DNA from: Bacillota bacterium | GTDB taxonomy: Bacteria > Bacillota > Dethiobacteria > DTU022 | DNA: 33,926 nucleotides | Assembly (NCBI GenBank): GCA_012800855.1 | Contig: JAAZIN010000119.1 | Coordinates: forward strand, 1 to 33,926 | Direction: 5' to 3' | Made by a program: the position numbers and the translations under genes | Notes under the pieces: generated by a model | Database searches by the model: none | Told to the model about the DNA's origin: nothing | The model's input: only the letters and a program-made list of their open reading frames with translations | Shown: positions 16,820 to 26,343 of the stretch, one piece after another | Numbering within the stretch: position 1 is the first letter of the stretch | How the letters are laid out: every line of letters starts with the position of its first letter

Positions 16820-19231
16820 ATGCGCATTCCATACAGCTGGTTGAAAGAATATATCGACCTGGGGCTCTCGCCGGAGGAGCTGGCGGAGCAGCTGACCCAT
16901 GCCGGCATCGAGGTTGATGCGGTAGAGAGGCTGGCCGAACTGCCGGCCCGCGTGGTGGTGGGCGAGATTGTCTCGCTGGCGCCTCATCCCGGCAGCAGCA
17001 ATCTTTCCATAGCTGCGGTTGATCCCGGCGGCGGCCCGGCGCTGCAGGTTGTCTGCGGCGCCCCCAACATCGCCGCCGGACAGAAGGTGCCCCTGGCCCT
17101 TCCCGGGGCCGTGCTGCCGGGAAGGGGCCCCATTGAAGCGGCGGAGATCCGTGGCGTAAGATCCGAGGGCATGCTCTGCTCGGGAGAGGAGCTGGGCCTG
17201 GAGCTGGGCTCGCCCGACGGTATTCTCATACTTGACCCTGACGTCAAAACGGGGCAGCCTCTCGGTGAAGCCCTGGGGCTGGACGACCCCATCCTGGTTC
17301 TCGACCTCACGCCCAACCGGGCCGATTGCCTGGGCATGCTGGGGGTAGCTTACGAGGTGGCGGCGCTTACCGGCGCCGCGGTGAAGCATCCCCCGGCGTC
17401 GCCGCCGGAGGGGGAGGAGCCTACCTCCGAGGTGCTGCAGGTGGAGGTAGAGGAGCCCTCACTCTGCTCCCGCTACACGGCGCGGGTGATCGACGATATC
17501 GCTGTGGGGCCGTCGCCTCTCTGGATGCAGCTGCGCCTGCTCAAGGCCGGTCTGCGCCCCATCAGCAATATTGTCGATATCACCAACTACGTCATGTGGG
17601 AATACGGCCAGCCGCTGCATGCCTTTGACTTCCAGCTCATCCGCGGGGGCAGGATCATTGTCCGCCGGGCCCGCCCCGGTGAGATCCTGGTCACCCTTGA
17701 CGGGGTGGAGCGCTCGCTCGACGAGGAGGTTCTCGTCATCGCCGACGCCGCGGGGCCGGTGGCCCTGGGCGGGGTCATGGGCGGCGAGAGCTCGGAGATC
17801 AAGCCTTCCACGCGGCGCGTCCTGCTCGAGGCGGCGCTGTTCAACGCCGCCAATATCCGGCGCACCTCCCGCCGCTACGGCATTCCCTCCGAGGCCTCGC
17901 AGCGCTTCGAGCGGGGAGTAAATCCTCAATGGGTGGCGGAGGCCTCCGGGCGGGCGGCGCTGCTCATGGCCCAGCTGGCGGGGGGGAAGGTGCTCCGCGG
18001 TCTGCTGGACAGCAATCCCGCTCCCGTTGAACCTCGACGGGTGACCGTGCGCCCGCACCGGATGAGCGAGATACTGGGCATGAAGATAACGCCGGAAGAG
18101 GTGAGAGAGATCTTAGAGCGGCTGGGCTTTGCCGTGGATCCGGCGGGGCGCAGCTTCGAGGTGACGGTGCCGCTGCGGCGCGGCGACATCTCCTTGGAGG
18201 AGGACGTGGTGGAGGAGGTGGCCCGCCTTTATGGCTACGAGAAGATCCCCGCCACCCTGCCGCGCGGTGAGATGCAGGAAAGCCGCGAGGGGCTGCCGGG
18301 GAGGCTGCAGGGTCTGGCCCGGGATACCTTGACGGCCTGCGGCTTTAACGAGATCATTACCTACTCCTTCATCAGCCCAGCGGAGCTGCGCAGCCTGCGC
18401 CTGCCGGAGGGCGACTACCGCCTTCAGGCCATCCCTTTGCAGAATCCCCTCTCCGAGGAGCAGAGCATCATGCGCACCACCCTGCTGCCGGGCATCCTTA
18501 AGACGATGCAGTACAATTTTCACCAGCGGGAGATGAACCAGCTGCTTTTTGAAATCGGGGCGGTCTTCCTGCCGCGGCAGCTGCCCCTGGCGGAGCTGCC
18601 CCAGGAGAAGCTGCGCCTCTCCCTGGGAGCCACCGGCCAGTTCCCCGAGGCGAACTGGTACAGTCCCTCGCAGCCGGCTGGCTTTTTCGTGCTGAAGGGG
18701 GCGGTGGAGGCGCTCCTGCATCGCTTTGGCATTGCCGGGGTGCGCTATCTCCCGGCGGAGCTGCCCTTTGCCCATCCCACCAGGGCGGCGGCGATCATGA
18801 TTGGGGAAGAAGAAGCGGGCTTTATCGGGGAACTGCGGCCGGAGGTGGCCGAGGCGTGGGACTACCCGCAGCCGGCCACCGTCGCCGAACTGGACCTGGA
18901 TCTGCTCATTGCAAAGGCCAACCTCGTACCGCGCGTGGCGCCGCTGCCGCGCTACCCCGCGGGGCTGCGGGACATTGCCGTGCTGGTCCCCCGCTCCATG
19001 CCTGCCGAAAAGCTGGAGCGCTGCATCTATGAAGCGGGCGGCGGCCTGGTGGAAAAGGTGGCTCTCTTCGATCTTTACGAGGGCGCGCAAATCCCGGCAG
19101 GCAAGCGCAGCCTAGCCTTTACCATCACCTTCCGCCATCCCCAGCGCACCCTTACCGAGGCGGAGATCAATGCTGCCCAGGCGGATATTGAGGCCGCCCT
19201 TGCCCGGCTGGGAGCGGAGCTGCGCCGCTAA
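16820..19231 (+). CDS. pheT: phenylalanine--tRNA ligase beta subunit
   Basis: MRIPYSWLKEYIDLGLSPEELAEQLTHAGIEVDAVE; B3/B4, B5 and C-terminal anticodon-binding (FDX-ACB) regions; SD ggagg upstream of ATG 16820. Confidence 0.97.
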   Translation: MRIPYSWLKEYIDLGLSPEELAEQLTHAGIEVDAVERLAELPARVVVGEIVSLAPHPGSSNLSIAAVDPGGGPALQVVCGAPNIAAGQKVPLALPGAVLPGRGPIEAAEIRGVRSEGMLCSGEELGLELGSPDGILILDPDVKTGQPLGEALGLDDPILVLDLTPNRADCLGMLGVAYEVAALTGAAVKHPPASPPEGEEPTSEVLQVEVEEPSLCSRYTARVIDDIAVGPSPLWMQLRLLKAGLRPISNIVDITNYVMWEYGQPLHAFDFQLIRGGRIIVRRARPGEILVTLDGVERSLDEEVLVIADAAGPVALGGVMGGESSEIKPSTRRVLLEAALFNAANIRRTSRRYGIPSEASQRFERGVNPQWVAEASGRAALLMAQLAGGKVLRGLLDSNPAPVEPRRVTVRPHRMSEILGMKITPEEVREILERLGFAVDPAGRSFEVTVPLRRGDISLEEDVVEEVARLYGYEKIPATLPRGEMQESREGLPGRLQGLARDTLTACGFNEIITYSFISPAELRSLRLPEGDYRLQAIPLQNPLSEEQSIMRTTLLPGILKTMQYNFHQREMNQLLFEIGAVFLPRQLPLAELPQEKLRLSLGATGQFPEANWYSPSQPAGFFVLKGAVEALLHRFGIAGVRYLPAELPFAHPTRAAAIMIGEEEAGFIGELRPEVAEAWDYPQPATVAELDLDLLIAKANLVPRVAPLPRYPAGLRDIAVLVPRSMPAEKLERCIYEAGGGLVEKVALFDLYEGAQIPAGKRSLAFTITFRHPQRTLTEAEINAAQADIEAALARLGAELRR

Positions 19232-19305
19232 AGCGGCAGGATATCGGTCACTTTTCACGAAATAGATGAGCAAAAGCCGGCTGCCGGGCAGGAGGAAGCA
19301 TAATT

Positions 19306-19584
19306 GTGGTGGATGAGAAGCCGAAAAACCGGGTAACGGTAACCATAATGGGGGAAGAATATACCATCAGGGGCAGCGGCTCGCCGGAATCGCTGGAAGA
19401 GGCGGCCCGCTACGTGGACCGGCTGATGCGCTCCCTGGCGGAGAAGAACAGGCAGCTGAGCGGATATAAAATTGCCGTGCTGGCGGCGCTCAACCTGGCT
19501 GACGAGCTGCTGAAAGCAAGACAAGAGCACCCCCGCTTCCATGATGAAGAGAGGGATAGGGAGGGAGAAGATGAACTGGTTTGA
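19306..19584 (+). CDS. zapA: cell division protein ZapA
   Basis: NRVTVTIMGEEYTIRGSGSPESLEEAARYVDRLMRSLAEKNRQLSGYKIAVLAALNLADELLK; typical ZapA, next to pheT. Confidence 0.88.
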   Translation: MVDEKPKNRVTVTIMGEEYTIRGSGSPESLEEAARYVDRLMRSLAEKNRQLSGYKIAVLAALNLADELLKARQEHPRFHDEERDREGEDELV

Positions 19585-20152
19585 TTACCTGCTCCTCGGC
19601 ATCGCCGCCTTCTATCTTATCGGGGGGCTGATCCAGGGGGCGCTGAAGCAGCTTTTCAATCTCTTTGGATTTTTTATTGCCCTGGCCCTGGCTTTCCTGG
19701 GGAGCCGGTACTTGAGCGGGTACGTGGCCGCCTACCTCAAGCCCGATTACTTTTTGCCCTATGAAGAAGTGCTGCAGCGCTTCGGGATGGCCCTCACGGT
19801 GGAAGACATGATGGGCCTTGCCGCCGCAGCCATAACCTTCCTGGCGATCTTGCTCGTCCTGCTCATTGTTTTCCGGCTGCTGCTCCACTGGCTTACCGCG
19901 GCCAACAAGATCCCCGTCATTGGTTTTTTTAACCGGTTGGGCGGGGCCCTTTTGGGCCTGCTCATCGGGCTGCTCATTGATTTCGCCATAATCAGCGCCG
20001 TGTCGCTGCTGCCGCTGTCCTTTTTAACGGAGGCCCTTAACGGCTCCGTGGTGGCAGGATACCTGGCCCAGCAGCTGCCGCTAGCATATGGCGAGGTTAA
20101 GGAAGTTCTGATCAATTTGCTGCTGGGCAGCCGTCCCGGCGAGGGAATCTGA
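19571..20152 (+). CDS. CvpA family membrane protein
   Basis: MNWFDYLLLGIAAFYLIGGLIQGALKQLFNLFGFFIALALAFLGSRYL, several TM helices; ATG 19571 overlaps the zapA end; usual zapA-cvpA-mutS2 neighbourhood. Confidence 0.88.
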   Translation: MNWFDYLLLGIAAFYLIGGLIQGALKQLFNLFGFFIALALAFLGSRYLSGYVAAYLKPDYFLPYEEVLQRFGMALTVEDMMGLAAAAITFLAILLVLLIVFRLLLHWLTAANKIPVIGFFNRLGGALLGLLIGLLIDFAIISAVSLLPLSFLTEALNGSVVAGYLAQQLPLAYGEVKEVLINLLLGSRPGEGI

Positions 20153-20162
20153 GAAAGGACGC

Positions 20163-21899
20163 TTGACGGCATTGGAGAATTGGGAAGTAGCCGCAGCCCT
20201 GGAGAGAATGGCCGGGCTGCTGGCGTTAAAGGGCGAAGACAGCTTTAAGATAAGAGCTTACAGCCAGGCGGCGCGGCAGATTGTCCGCCTCTCGGAGCCC
20301 CTGGCCCAGATAATCGCAGAGGATCGCCTTGAGCAAATCCCCGGCATCGGCAAGGCGCTCTCCTCGAAGATCAAGGAATTGGTCGCCACCGGGCAGAGTT
20401 CTTTTCTGGCCCGGCTGGAAAAGGAGGTCCCGCCGGAGCTGCTCACTCTCTTCTCCATTCCCGGCGTGGGCTTCAGGACGGCGGGGAAGCTGGTGCAGGA
20501 GCTGAAGCTGGAAAACCTGGCCCAGCTGGAGGAGGCGGCGCGGCAGGGCAAGGTGGCCGAACTGCCCGGGCTGGGGAAGGCGCTGCAGGACAAGGTGCTC
20601 CACTTCTTCGCTCACCGTGCCGCCGAGCCGGAGCGCTTCCACCGCGGCGTGGCCCTGCCCCTGGCCGAACAGCTGCACTCTTTTCTCCTGCAGCTGCCTT
20701 TTGTCCTGTGCTGCTCTCCCGCCGGTGAGGTGAGGCGCGGCACGGAGACGGTTGCGGAAGTGGTGGTCGTGGCCGCGCTGGATGAGCAGGCGCGGGAGCA
20801 CCTGGCGGAGCAGCTCCGCAAGCTGCCCGGGGTGGGCAGCCTGGAGCCCGCGCCCGGCGGCTTTAAGCTGGCCACCCTGGTGGGACTGCCCGCCCGTGTT
20901 GTGCTTTGTTCCGCGGAGGAATATCCCACTCGCCTGGCGGAGCTCACTGCTTCGGCGGCGCACTGGGAGCAGCTGCAGGCATACGCGGCCGGGAGGGGCT
21001 TCCAGCTGAGCGGCGACGCCCTGCTGAAGGAGGGCCGCCGGGTGCCTCTCAAGGAGGAGGGAGAGCTTTACCGGGCCCTGGGGCTGCCCTTTATCCCTCC
21101 CGAGTTGAGGGAAGGGAGCGCCGAGCTGGAAAGAGCCGCCGCCGGAAAGCTGCCCCGCCTCGTTGAGCTCTCCCAGATCCGGGGCGACCTCCACCTGCAC
21201 AGCAGCTGGAGCGACGGCAATGCCTCCCTGGAAGAGATGCACGCCGCCGCGGGGCGGATGGGCTACGAGTATATCGCCATCACGGATCATTCCCCTTCGC
21301 TGAAAATTGCTGGGGGGCTTTCCCTGGAGCAGCTGGCGCGGCAGGTGCAGCAGGTAAAAGAGCTGCGCCGGGCCGGCGGCTGCTACATCTTTACCGGCGT
21401 GGAGGTGGACATTCACGCCGACGGCAGCCTGGACCTGCCCGACGAAATCCTCGGCGAGCTCGACGTGGTCATTGCCTCGGTGCACAGCAATTTCCGGCAG
21501 GGGCGCGAGGAGATGACCGCCCGCATCTGCCGGGCCATGGAGCACCCCGCCGTGCAAATAATCGGCCATCCCACCGGCCGCCTCATCGGCAGCCGCGGCG
21601 GCTACGAGGTTGACGTGGAGCGGCTTATCGACAAGGCGGCGGATACGGGCACCATCCTGGAAATCAACGCTTCGCCGCTGCGGCTCGACCTCTCGGAAAA
21701 GTACCACCGCCTGGCCCGCCGCAAGGGGGTGCCCCTGCTGGTGAACACCGATGCCCACTCCACGGCTACGATGCAGGACATGGTTTACGGGGTCACGGCG
21801 GCGCGGCGCGGCTGGCTGGAGGCGGAAGACATTCTCAATACCCTCCCCCTGGAGCGGATACGGGAAGCCCTAAGCTGGAAGCGCCGCCTGAGAGGATGA
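20163..21899 (+). CDS. polX: PolX-like protein: HhH + degenerate pol X core + PHP domain
   Basis: N-terminal HhH (IPGIGKALSSKIKELVATG, LFSIPGVGFRTAGKL, LPGLGKALQDKV); pol X-like core with RRGTETVAEVVVV; intact PHP motifs GDLHLHSSWSDG, ITDHS, GVEVDI, ASVHS, GHPTGR, EINASPLRLDL, NTDAHS. Confidence 0.9.
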   Translation: MTALENWEVAAALERMAGLLALKGEDSFKIRAYSQAARQIVRLSEPLAQIIAEDRLEQIPGIGKALSSKIKELVATGQSSFLARLEKEVPPELLTLFSIPGVGFRTAGKLVQELKLENLAQLEEAARQGKVAELPGLGKALQDKVLHFFAHRAAEPERFHRGVALPLAEQLHSFLLQLPFVLCCSPAGEVRRGTETVAEVVVVAALDEQAREHLAEQLRKLPGVGSLEPAPGGFKLATLVGLPARVVLCSAEEYPTRLAELTASAAHWEQLQAYAAGRGFQLSGDALLKEGRRVPLKEEGELYRALGLPFIPPELREGSAELERAAAGKLPRLVELSQIRGDLHLHSSWSDGNASLEEMHAAAGRMGYEYIAITDHSPSLKIAGGLSLEQLARQVQQVKELRRAGGCYIFTGVEVDIHADGSLDLPDEILGELDVVIASVHSNFRQGREEMTARICRAMEHPAVQIIGHPTGRLIGSRGGYEVDVERLIDKAADTGTILEINASPLRLDLSEKYHRLARRKGVPLLVNTDAHSTATMQDMVYGVTAARRGWLEAEDILNTLPLERIREALSWKRRLRG

Positions 21900-21906
21900 A
21901 GCAACC

Positions 21907-22497
21907 TTGCAGCTGCAGCCCCTGGAGGCTTCATTTTACCGGGATCGCGATACGGTAAGCGTGGCCCGCGCCCTGCTGGGGCACATTCTCTGCCGTGAGA
22001 CCCCCGAGGGCCTGGCCGCGGGAATAATCGTGGAGACGGAGGCCTACCTGAGCAAGGACGACCCCGCCTGCCACGCCTCCCACGGAAAGACGAGGCGCAA
22101 TGCGGTCATGTTCGGCCCCCCCGGTCATGCCTACGTCTATTTCATCTACGGCGTCCATTACTGTTTCAACGTGGTCACCGGCCCGGAAGGCAGCGGCGAG
22201 GCTGTCCTGGTGCGGGCCCTGGAGCCGCTTTACGGGATTGACCTGATGGAGCGGCGCCGCGGACCGGGAAAGGGGGCGCGGCACCTGGCCGGCGGCCCGG
22301 GCCGGCTCTGCCAGGCGCTGGCCATCGACGGCTCCCTCAATGGACATGACCTGCGCCGCCCTCCTCTCTGGATTGCCGCCGGCACCCCGGTGAAGGCGGA
22401 AGAGGTGGCCGTATCGCCACGCATCGGGATCAACCGGGCCGCGGATAAGCTGCTTCGCTTCTACATAAAAGACAATCCCTGCGTTTCAAGGAGATAA
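21907..22497 (+). CDS. DNA-3-methyladenine glycosylase (AAG/MPG family)
   Basis: ARALLGHILCRE, IIVETEAYLSKDDPACHASHGKTRRNAVMFGPPGHAYVYFIYGVHYCFNVVTGPEG, HLAGGPGRLCQALAID, PRIGINRAADKLLRFYIKDNPCVSR. Confidence 0.96.
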   Translation: MQLQPLEASFYRDRDTVSVARALLGHILCRETPEGLAAGIIVETEAYLSKDDPACHASHGKTRRNAVMFGPPGHAYVYFIYGVHYCFNVVTGPEGSGEAVLVRALEPLYGIDLMERRRGPGKGARHLAGGPGRLCQALAIDGSLNGHDLRRPPLWIAAGTPVKAEEVAVSPRIGINRAADKLLRFYIKDNPCVSRR

Positions 22498-22506
22498 GCG
22501 GTTATC

Positions 22507-24909
22507 GTGAATGATGTCATCACCGAGCGGGAAATAAAATCCCTTGAATTCGATACCATCCGGCGGAGGCTGGCCGGGCTGGCAGCCACCCCCATGGGGC
22601 GGGAGGCGGCGGAATCGCTCCTGCCCACCGCGGACCGGGAGATGGTGGAGCGGCTCCTGCAGGAGACGGAGGAGGGAAGGCTGCTCTGCGCCAGGAGTTC
22701 CTTTTCCCCGGCGGCCGTCGACGATATTACCCCCCTGGTGGCGCGCTCCGAAAAAGGGGGGCTGCTCCAGGGGAAGGAGCTGGCGGCCATAGGCAGGCTC
22801 ATCAAGGGGGTGCAGCGCTGCCGGCGCTTTTTCAAGGAGAGCAAGAATGCCGAAAGCTACCCCCTCCTGGCAGGGCTGGCCGCCCGGCTGGAGGGATGCG
22901 AGGCCCTGGGACGCGAGCTGGATCAGTCCGTCGATGCCGAGGGGGAGATCCTCGACAGCGCCTCTCCCCACCTGGCCGCGCTGCGCCGCCGCGAGCGGCG
23001 CCTGCAGGAGGCCATCCGCGAGAAGCTGGATTCCTACCTGCGGGATCCCGCCCAGCGCCGCCTGCTGCAGGAGCCGCTCATTACCATCCGCGGCAACCGC
23101 TTTGTCCTGCCGGTTAAGCAGGAATACCGCCAGCAGGTCAGCGGCGTGGTGCATGACCAGTCGGCCAGCGGGGCCACCCTCTTTATCGAGCCGCTGCCGG
23201 TGGTGCAGCTGCAGAACGAGCTCTCCGGCCTGCGCCACGAGATTGCCCGGGAAATTGAGCGCATCCTGCGGCAGCTCAGCAGCCGGGTGGCGGAATCTGC
23301 CGCCGCCCTGCGCAGCGACTGCGCGCTCTACGGCCGGCTGGACTTCATTATGGCCCGCGGCCGCCTCAGCCTGGAACAGAATGCCGCCCCGCCGCAGCTG
23401 CTGCTCCAGGGCGGCCCGCAGCTTTACCTGGAGCAGGCGCGCCACCCCCTCCTGGGCGCGGCGGCGGTTCCGCTGACGGTGTCCATGGATGAACACTGTC
23501 GCGTCCTGGTCATCACCGGCCCCAACACCGGGGGGAAAACGGTGACGCTGAAAACAATCGGCCTGCTGGCGATAATGGCCCAGTGCGGCCTCCACATCCC
23601 CGCGGAGCGCGGCAGCATCCTCTCCGTCTTTGATACCATCCGCGCCGATATCGGCGATGAGCAGAGCATAGAGCAGTCGCTGAGCACCTTCTCGGGGCAC
23701 CTGAAAAACATCATCTCCATCCTGGAGCAGCACGGCCCCGCCTCGCTGGCCCTCCTGGACGAGCTGGGGGCGGGCACCGACCCCTCCGAGGGAGCCTCCC
23801 TGGCCATGGCCATTCTCTCCGCGCTGGCCCGCAAGGGCGGGCTGACCGTGGCCACGACACACATCAACGAGCTGAAGCTCTTTGCCCAAGTGCAGGAGGG
23901 GATGCAGAACGCGGCCATGGAGTTTGACGAGGAGACGCTGGCCCCCACCTACCGGCTGCTGCAGGGGGTGCCCGGGCGGAGCAACGCCCTTGTCATCGCG
24001 GAGAAGCTGGGGCTCCCCCCGGAGGTGCTGGCCGAGGCGCGGGGCTACTTGACGCAGGGCCACGAGGACATTGAATCGGTCATTGCCAGCCTGGTGGGAG
24101 AGCGGCAGCGGCTGGCCCGGGAGAGCGACGAGGCCTCCGCGGAGCGGGCGCGGGCGGCGTCGCTGCGGCGCGAGCTGGAGGCGGAACGCGAGCAGCTGCG
24201 CGCGAAGCGGCAGAAGATCATCGAGGAGGCGCGCGCCGAGGCTCGCGCCCTGGTGCGGCGGGCCAGGCTGACGACGGAGGGGCTCATCCGCGAACTGCGC
24301 CGGCTGCATGCCGCCGGGGGTGGTCGCGAGGCGCTGGAGCGGACCGAGGAAGCCCGCCGCGAGCTGCAGCAGCTGCAGGGCGAGATCGAATCCGGGCTTG
24401 AAGTGGAGGAAGCTCCCGCCCTGCCCGCTGCCGAACTGGCCGTGGGGAAGACGGTATACGTGCAGAGCCTGCGGCAGAAGGGGGAGATCCTCGCCTTGTC
24501 CGGGGATGAGGCGCTGGTGCAGGTGGGCACGATGCGTGTGCACCTGCCGCAAAGCGAGCTCCGCCGCTGGGAGGGGCCCCCGGCCGAAAAGGAGCCGCCG
24601 GTGCGCATTTCCTACACCGTGAAGAAGGAGCTTGACATCCGGCCGGAGATCAACTTGCACGGCAAAACTGTGGAAGAGGCCATCCCTCTGGTGGATAAGT
24701 TTCTCGATGATGCCCTGTGGGCCGGGCTGGAGCAGGTCACGGTGATCCACGGCAAGGGGACAGGCAGGCTGAAGGAGGGGCTTCGCGCCTACCTGCGCGA
24801 TCACCCCCTGGTAAAATCGATGCGCAGCGGCGGGGTCGCGGAAGGCGGCAGCGGCGTTACCATCGTGACCCTTGTCGGCGGCCCCGGAACGGGAAGGCAG
24901 ATGAGCTAG
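22507..24909 (+). CDS. mutS2: MutS2 (MutS family ATPase with C-terminal Smr domain)
   Basis: Walker A GPNTGGKTVTLKTIG, Walker B LALLDELGAGTDPSEG; coiled-coil insert; Smr INLHGKTVEEA...VIHGKGTGRLKEGLRAYLRDHPLVKSMRSGG. Confidence 0.96.
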   Translation: MNDVITEREIKSLEFDTIRRRLAGLAATPMGREAAESLLPTADREMVERLLQETEEGRLLCARSSFSPAAVDDITPLVARSEKGGLLQGKELAAIGRLIKGVQRCRRFFKESKNAESYPLLAGLAARLEGCEALGRELDQSVDAEGEILDSASPHLAALRRRERRLQEAIREKLDSYLRDPAQRRLLQEPLITIRGNRFVLPVKQEYRQQVSGVVHDQSASGATLFIEPLPVVQLQNELSGLRHEIAREIERILRQLSSRVAESAAALRSDCALYGRLDFIMARGRLSLEQNAAPPQLLLQGGPQLYLEQARHPLLGAAAVPLTVSMDEHCRVLVITGPNTGGKTVTLKTIGLLAIMAQCGLHIPAERGSILSVFDTIRADIGDEQSIEQSLSTFSGHLKNIISILEQHGPASLALLDELGAGTDPSEGASLAMAILSALARKGGLTVATTHINELKLFAQVQEGMQNAAMEFDEETLAPTYRLLQGVPGRSNALVIAEKLGLPPEVLAEARGYLTQGHEDIESVIASLVGERQRLARESDEASAERARAASLRRELEAEREQLRAKRQKIIEEARAEARALVRRARLTTEGLIRELRRLHAAGGGREALERTEEARRELQQLQGEIESGLEVEEAPALPAAELAVGKTVYVQSLRQKGEILALSGDEALVQVGTMRVHLPQSELRRWEGPPAEKEPPVRISYTVKKELDIRPEINLHGKTVEEAIPLVDKFLDDALWAGLEQVTVIHGKGTGRLKEGLRAYLRDHPLVKSMRSGGVAEGGSGVTIVTLVGGPGTGRQMS

Positions 24910-25031
24910 AGGAGCTCCTTGCAATTTGGCTTGCACAGTGCTGCCCTTTGGGGGCAGCCCCCTTTCCAGGCCATGCCTTGTGGACCCAAAACCCAATATT
25001 CTATGCCGGCCCAGGACGTGGGGGATTTAAA

Positions 25032-25313
25032 TTGGAGAAGCGCGAGCTGGAGAAGCTGCTTTTAACGCTGCTGGAGCCGGGAGTTTATAAGACCACCTCC
25101 CAGCTGGTGCAGGAATTCCGCATGGAGTTTCCCCGTGCCTGGCGTGAGCTGGAGAGGGAGGGGCGGCGCCTTTACGGCAGCAGCTGCGGCGCTTACCAGC
25201 AGCCGGCAACGCGGATTGCCCAGGCCCTTTTCAACCTTCCCCCAGGAAAATGTCTCTGCCGGCGGGAGGGCAATAGCTACAGCTGGAGCGCCCCCCCGCC
25301 GGAGGGTGAATAA
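25032..25313 (+). CDS. small hypothetical protein
   Basis: TTG 25032 in frame; MEKRELEKLLLTLLEPGVYKTTSQLVQEFRMEFPRAWRELEREGRRLYGSSCGAYQQPATRIAQALFNLPPGKCLC..., with a plausible helical N-terminal region. The longer ORF from 24717 reads through the mutS2 tail in another frame. Confidence 0.5.
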   Translation: MEKRELEKLLLTLLEPGVYKTTSQLVQEFRMEFPRAWRELEREGRRLYGSSCGAYQQPATRIAQALFNLPPGKCLCRREGNSYSWSAPPPEGE

Positions 25314-25395
25314 ATAGATGGGGTATTACAGGTACAAGCCTGAAGGGTGTGCTTACATGCCACCTGGAAAAAGGATTCCCGCACCGGCTCCGGCT

Positions 25396-26340
25396 TTACT
25401 GGACTTGCAGGATATTGGCCTCAATGGACTGCTTGCTGAAAATTGCCAGCGACCAGCGGCCCTGCCCCAGCGTGATTTTGCCGGAGGCCCCTTGATACGG
25501 CCCCCTGCCGGGATCCTCTTCAGAAGTATATTCCCAGCCGGCGTTGCCGGTTAGGCTTTCCCTTGACCAGCTCACCGAGCCGGAGAGGATTATATCAAGA
25601 TGGGGAACCAGGTTCACCCGCACCGGCCCTTCACTGGCCACGGACCAGGGCGCAGTCAGGGCATCGAGATTTAATTTAATGTCATCTTCGTAGCCGGAGC
25701 AGGAAAGCTCCAGGGCCAGGTGGTGGGGAATAAAAATGGCCCTGCCCGAGCTGCCCCTGCTGCTCCTGAAGATATTCCCATGCCCGGGCACGGGGTTTAT
25801 CTGGATGTAAAGCTTATCCCCCACCTTCTTCACCTCGGCTTCAGCCTCTTTGGCCAACTCGCGGGCCGCTTCGGCGGAAGGGGCCATTATGGTGGCCTGT
25901 CCAAGGATGGTGAGCTTATCGCCGGAGATGGTGTGCAATTCGAGGTTGCTGCCGCGGGCTGAAAGGATCAGCTTTTTTACCCCGGCAAGGTCGATCTCCT
26001 GATCCGGGATGGTGCAGGAGTGCTCGGCGATGGAGAGGGCCTCCCGGACTTCAGGGATCACGCCGGTGTAAGAAAGGGCATAGGTTGCCAGGCAGAAAAC
26101 GATGAGGACCGCCACCAGCACTATGGACCAGCCGTCGTATTTGAGCTTAAACTGCAGTTTTGGGGTCAACAAGCTTGCCGCTATGATCTCGGCTCCCAGC
26201 AGGATGAGTGCTAGCGGCCACCAGTTGAGCACAAGCTCCAGGGATCGGGAGGCACCGCCGAAAGGTTCGATGAGCAGCCCCACGCCCAGGAGCACCAGGA
26301 TCAAGCCCATGGAGAAAGAGCCAACGCGCCACTGCCTCAT
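25396..26340 (-). CDS. LiaF-like membrane protein: N-terminal TM helices plus C-terminal toastrack/adhesin-like beta region
   Basis: MRQWRVGSFSMGLILVLLGVGLLIEPFGG..., LELVLNWWPLALILLGAEII, IVLVAVLIVFCLATYALSY, then a beta-rich repetitive C-terminus. Confidence 0.7.
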   Translation of the reverse strand: MRQWRVGSFSMGLILVLLGVGLLIEPFGGASRSLELVLNWWPLALILLGAEIIAASLLTPKLQFKLKYDGWSIVLVAVLIVFCLATYALSYTGVIPEVREALSIAEHSCTIPDQEIDLAGVKKLILSARGSNLELHTISGDKLTILGQATIMAPSAEAARELAKEAEAEVKKVGDKLYIQINPVPGHGNIFRSSRGSSGRAIFIPHHLALELSCSGYEDDIKLNLDALTAPWSVASEGPVRVNLVPHLDIILSGSVSWSRESLTGNAGWEYTSEEDPGRGPYQGASGKITLGQGRWSLAIFSKQSIEANILQVQ

Positions 26341-26343
26341 CGT

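Noticed and set aside
20226-21758. 510-aa minus-strand ORF opposite polX
   Set aside because: Same shadow ORF effect; plus strand carries HhH and PHP motifs.
24940-24958. Hairpin GCTGCCC-TTTGG-GGGCAGC after mutS2 as a terminator
   Set aside because: Stem is good but followed by CCCCCTTT rather than a T-tract; function unclear.
22486-24996. 836-aa minus-strand ORF opposite mutS2
   Set aside because: Antisense shadow ORF in GC-rich coding DNA; low-complexity Gly/Arg/Gln/Leu-rich translation with no motifs, while the plus strand encodes a clear MutS2.
24717-25031. Upstream part of the 198-aa ORF 24717-25313
   Set aside because: Reads the Smr-domain coding region of mutS2 out of frame; only the part after 25032 is plausible.
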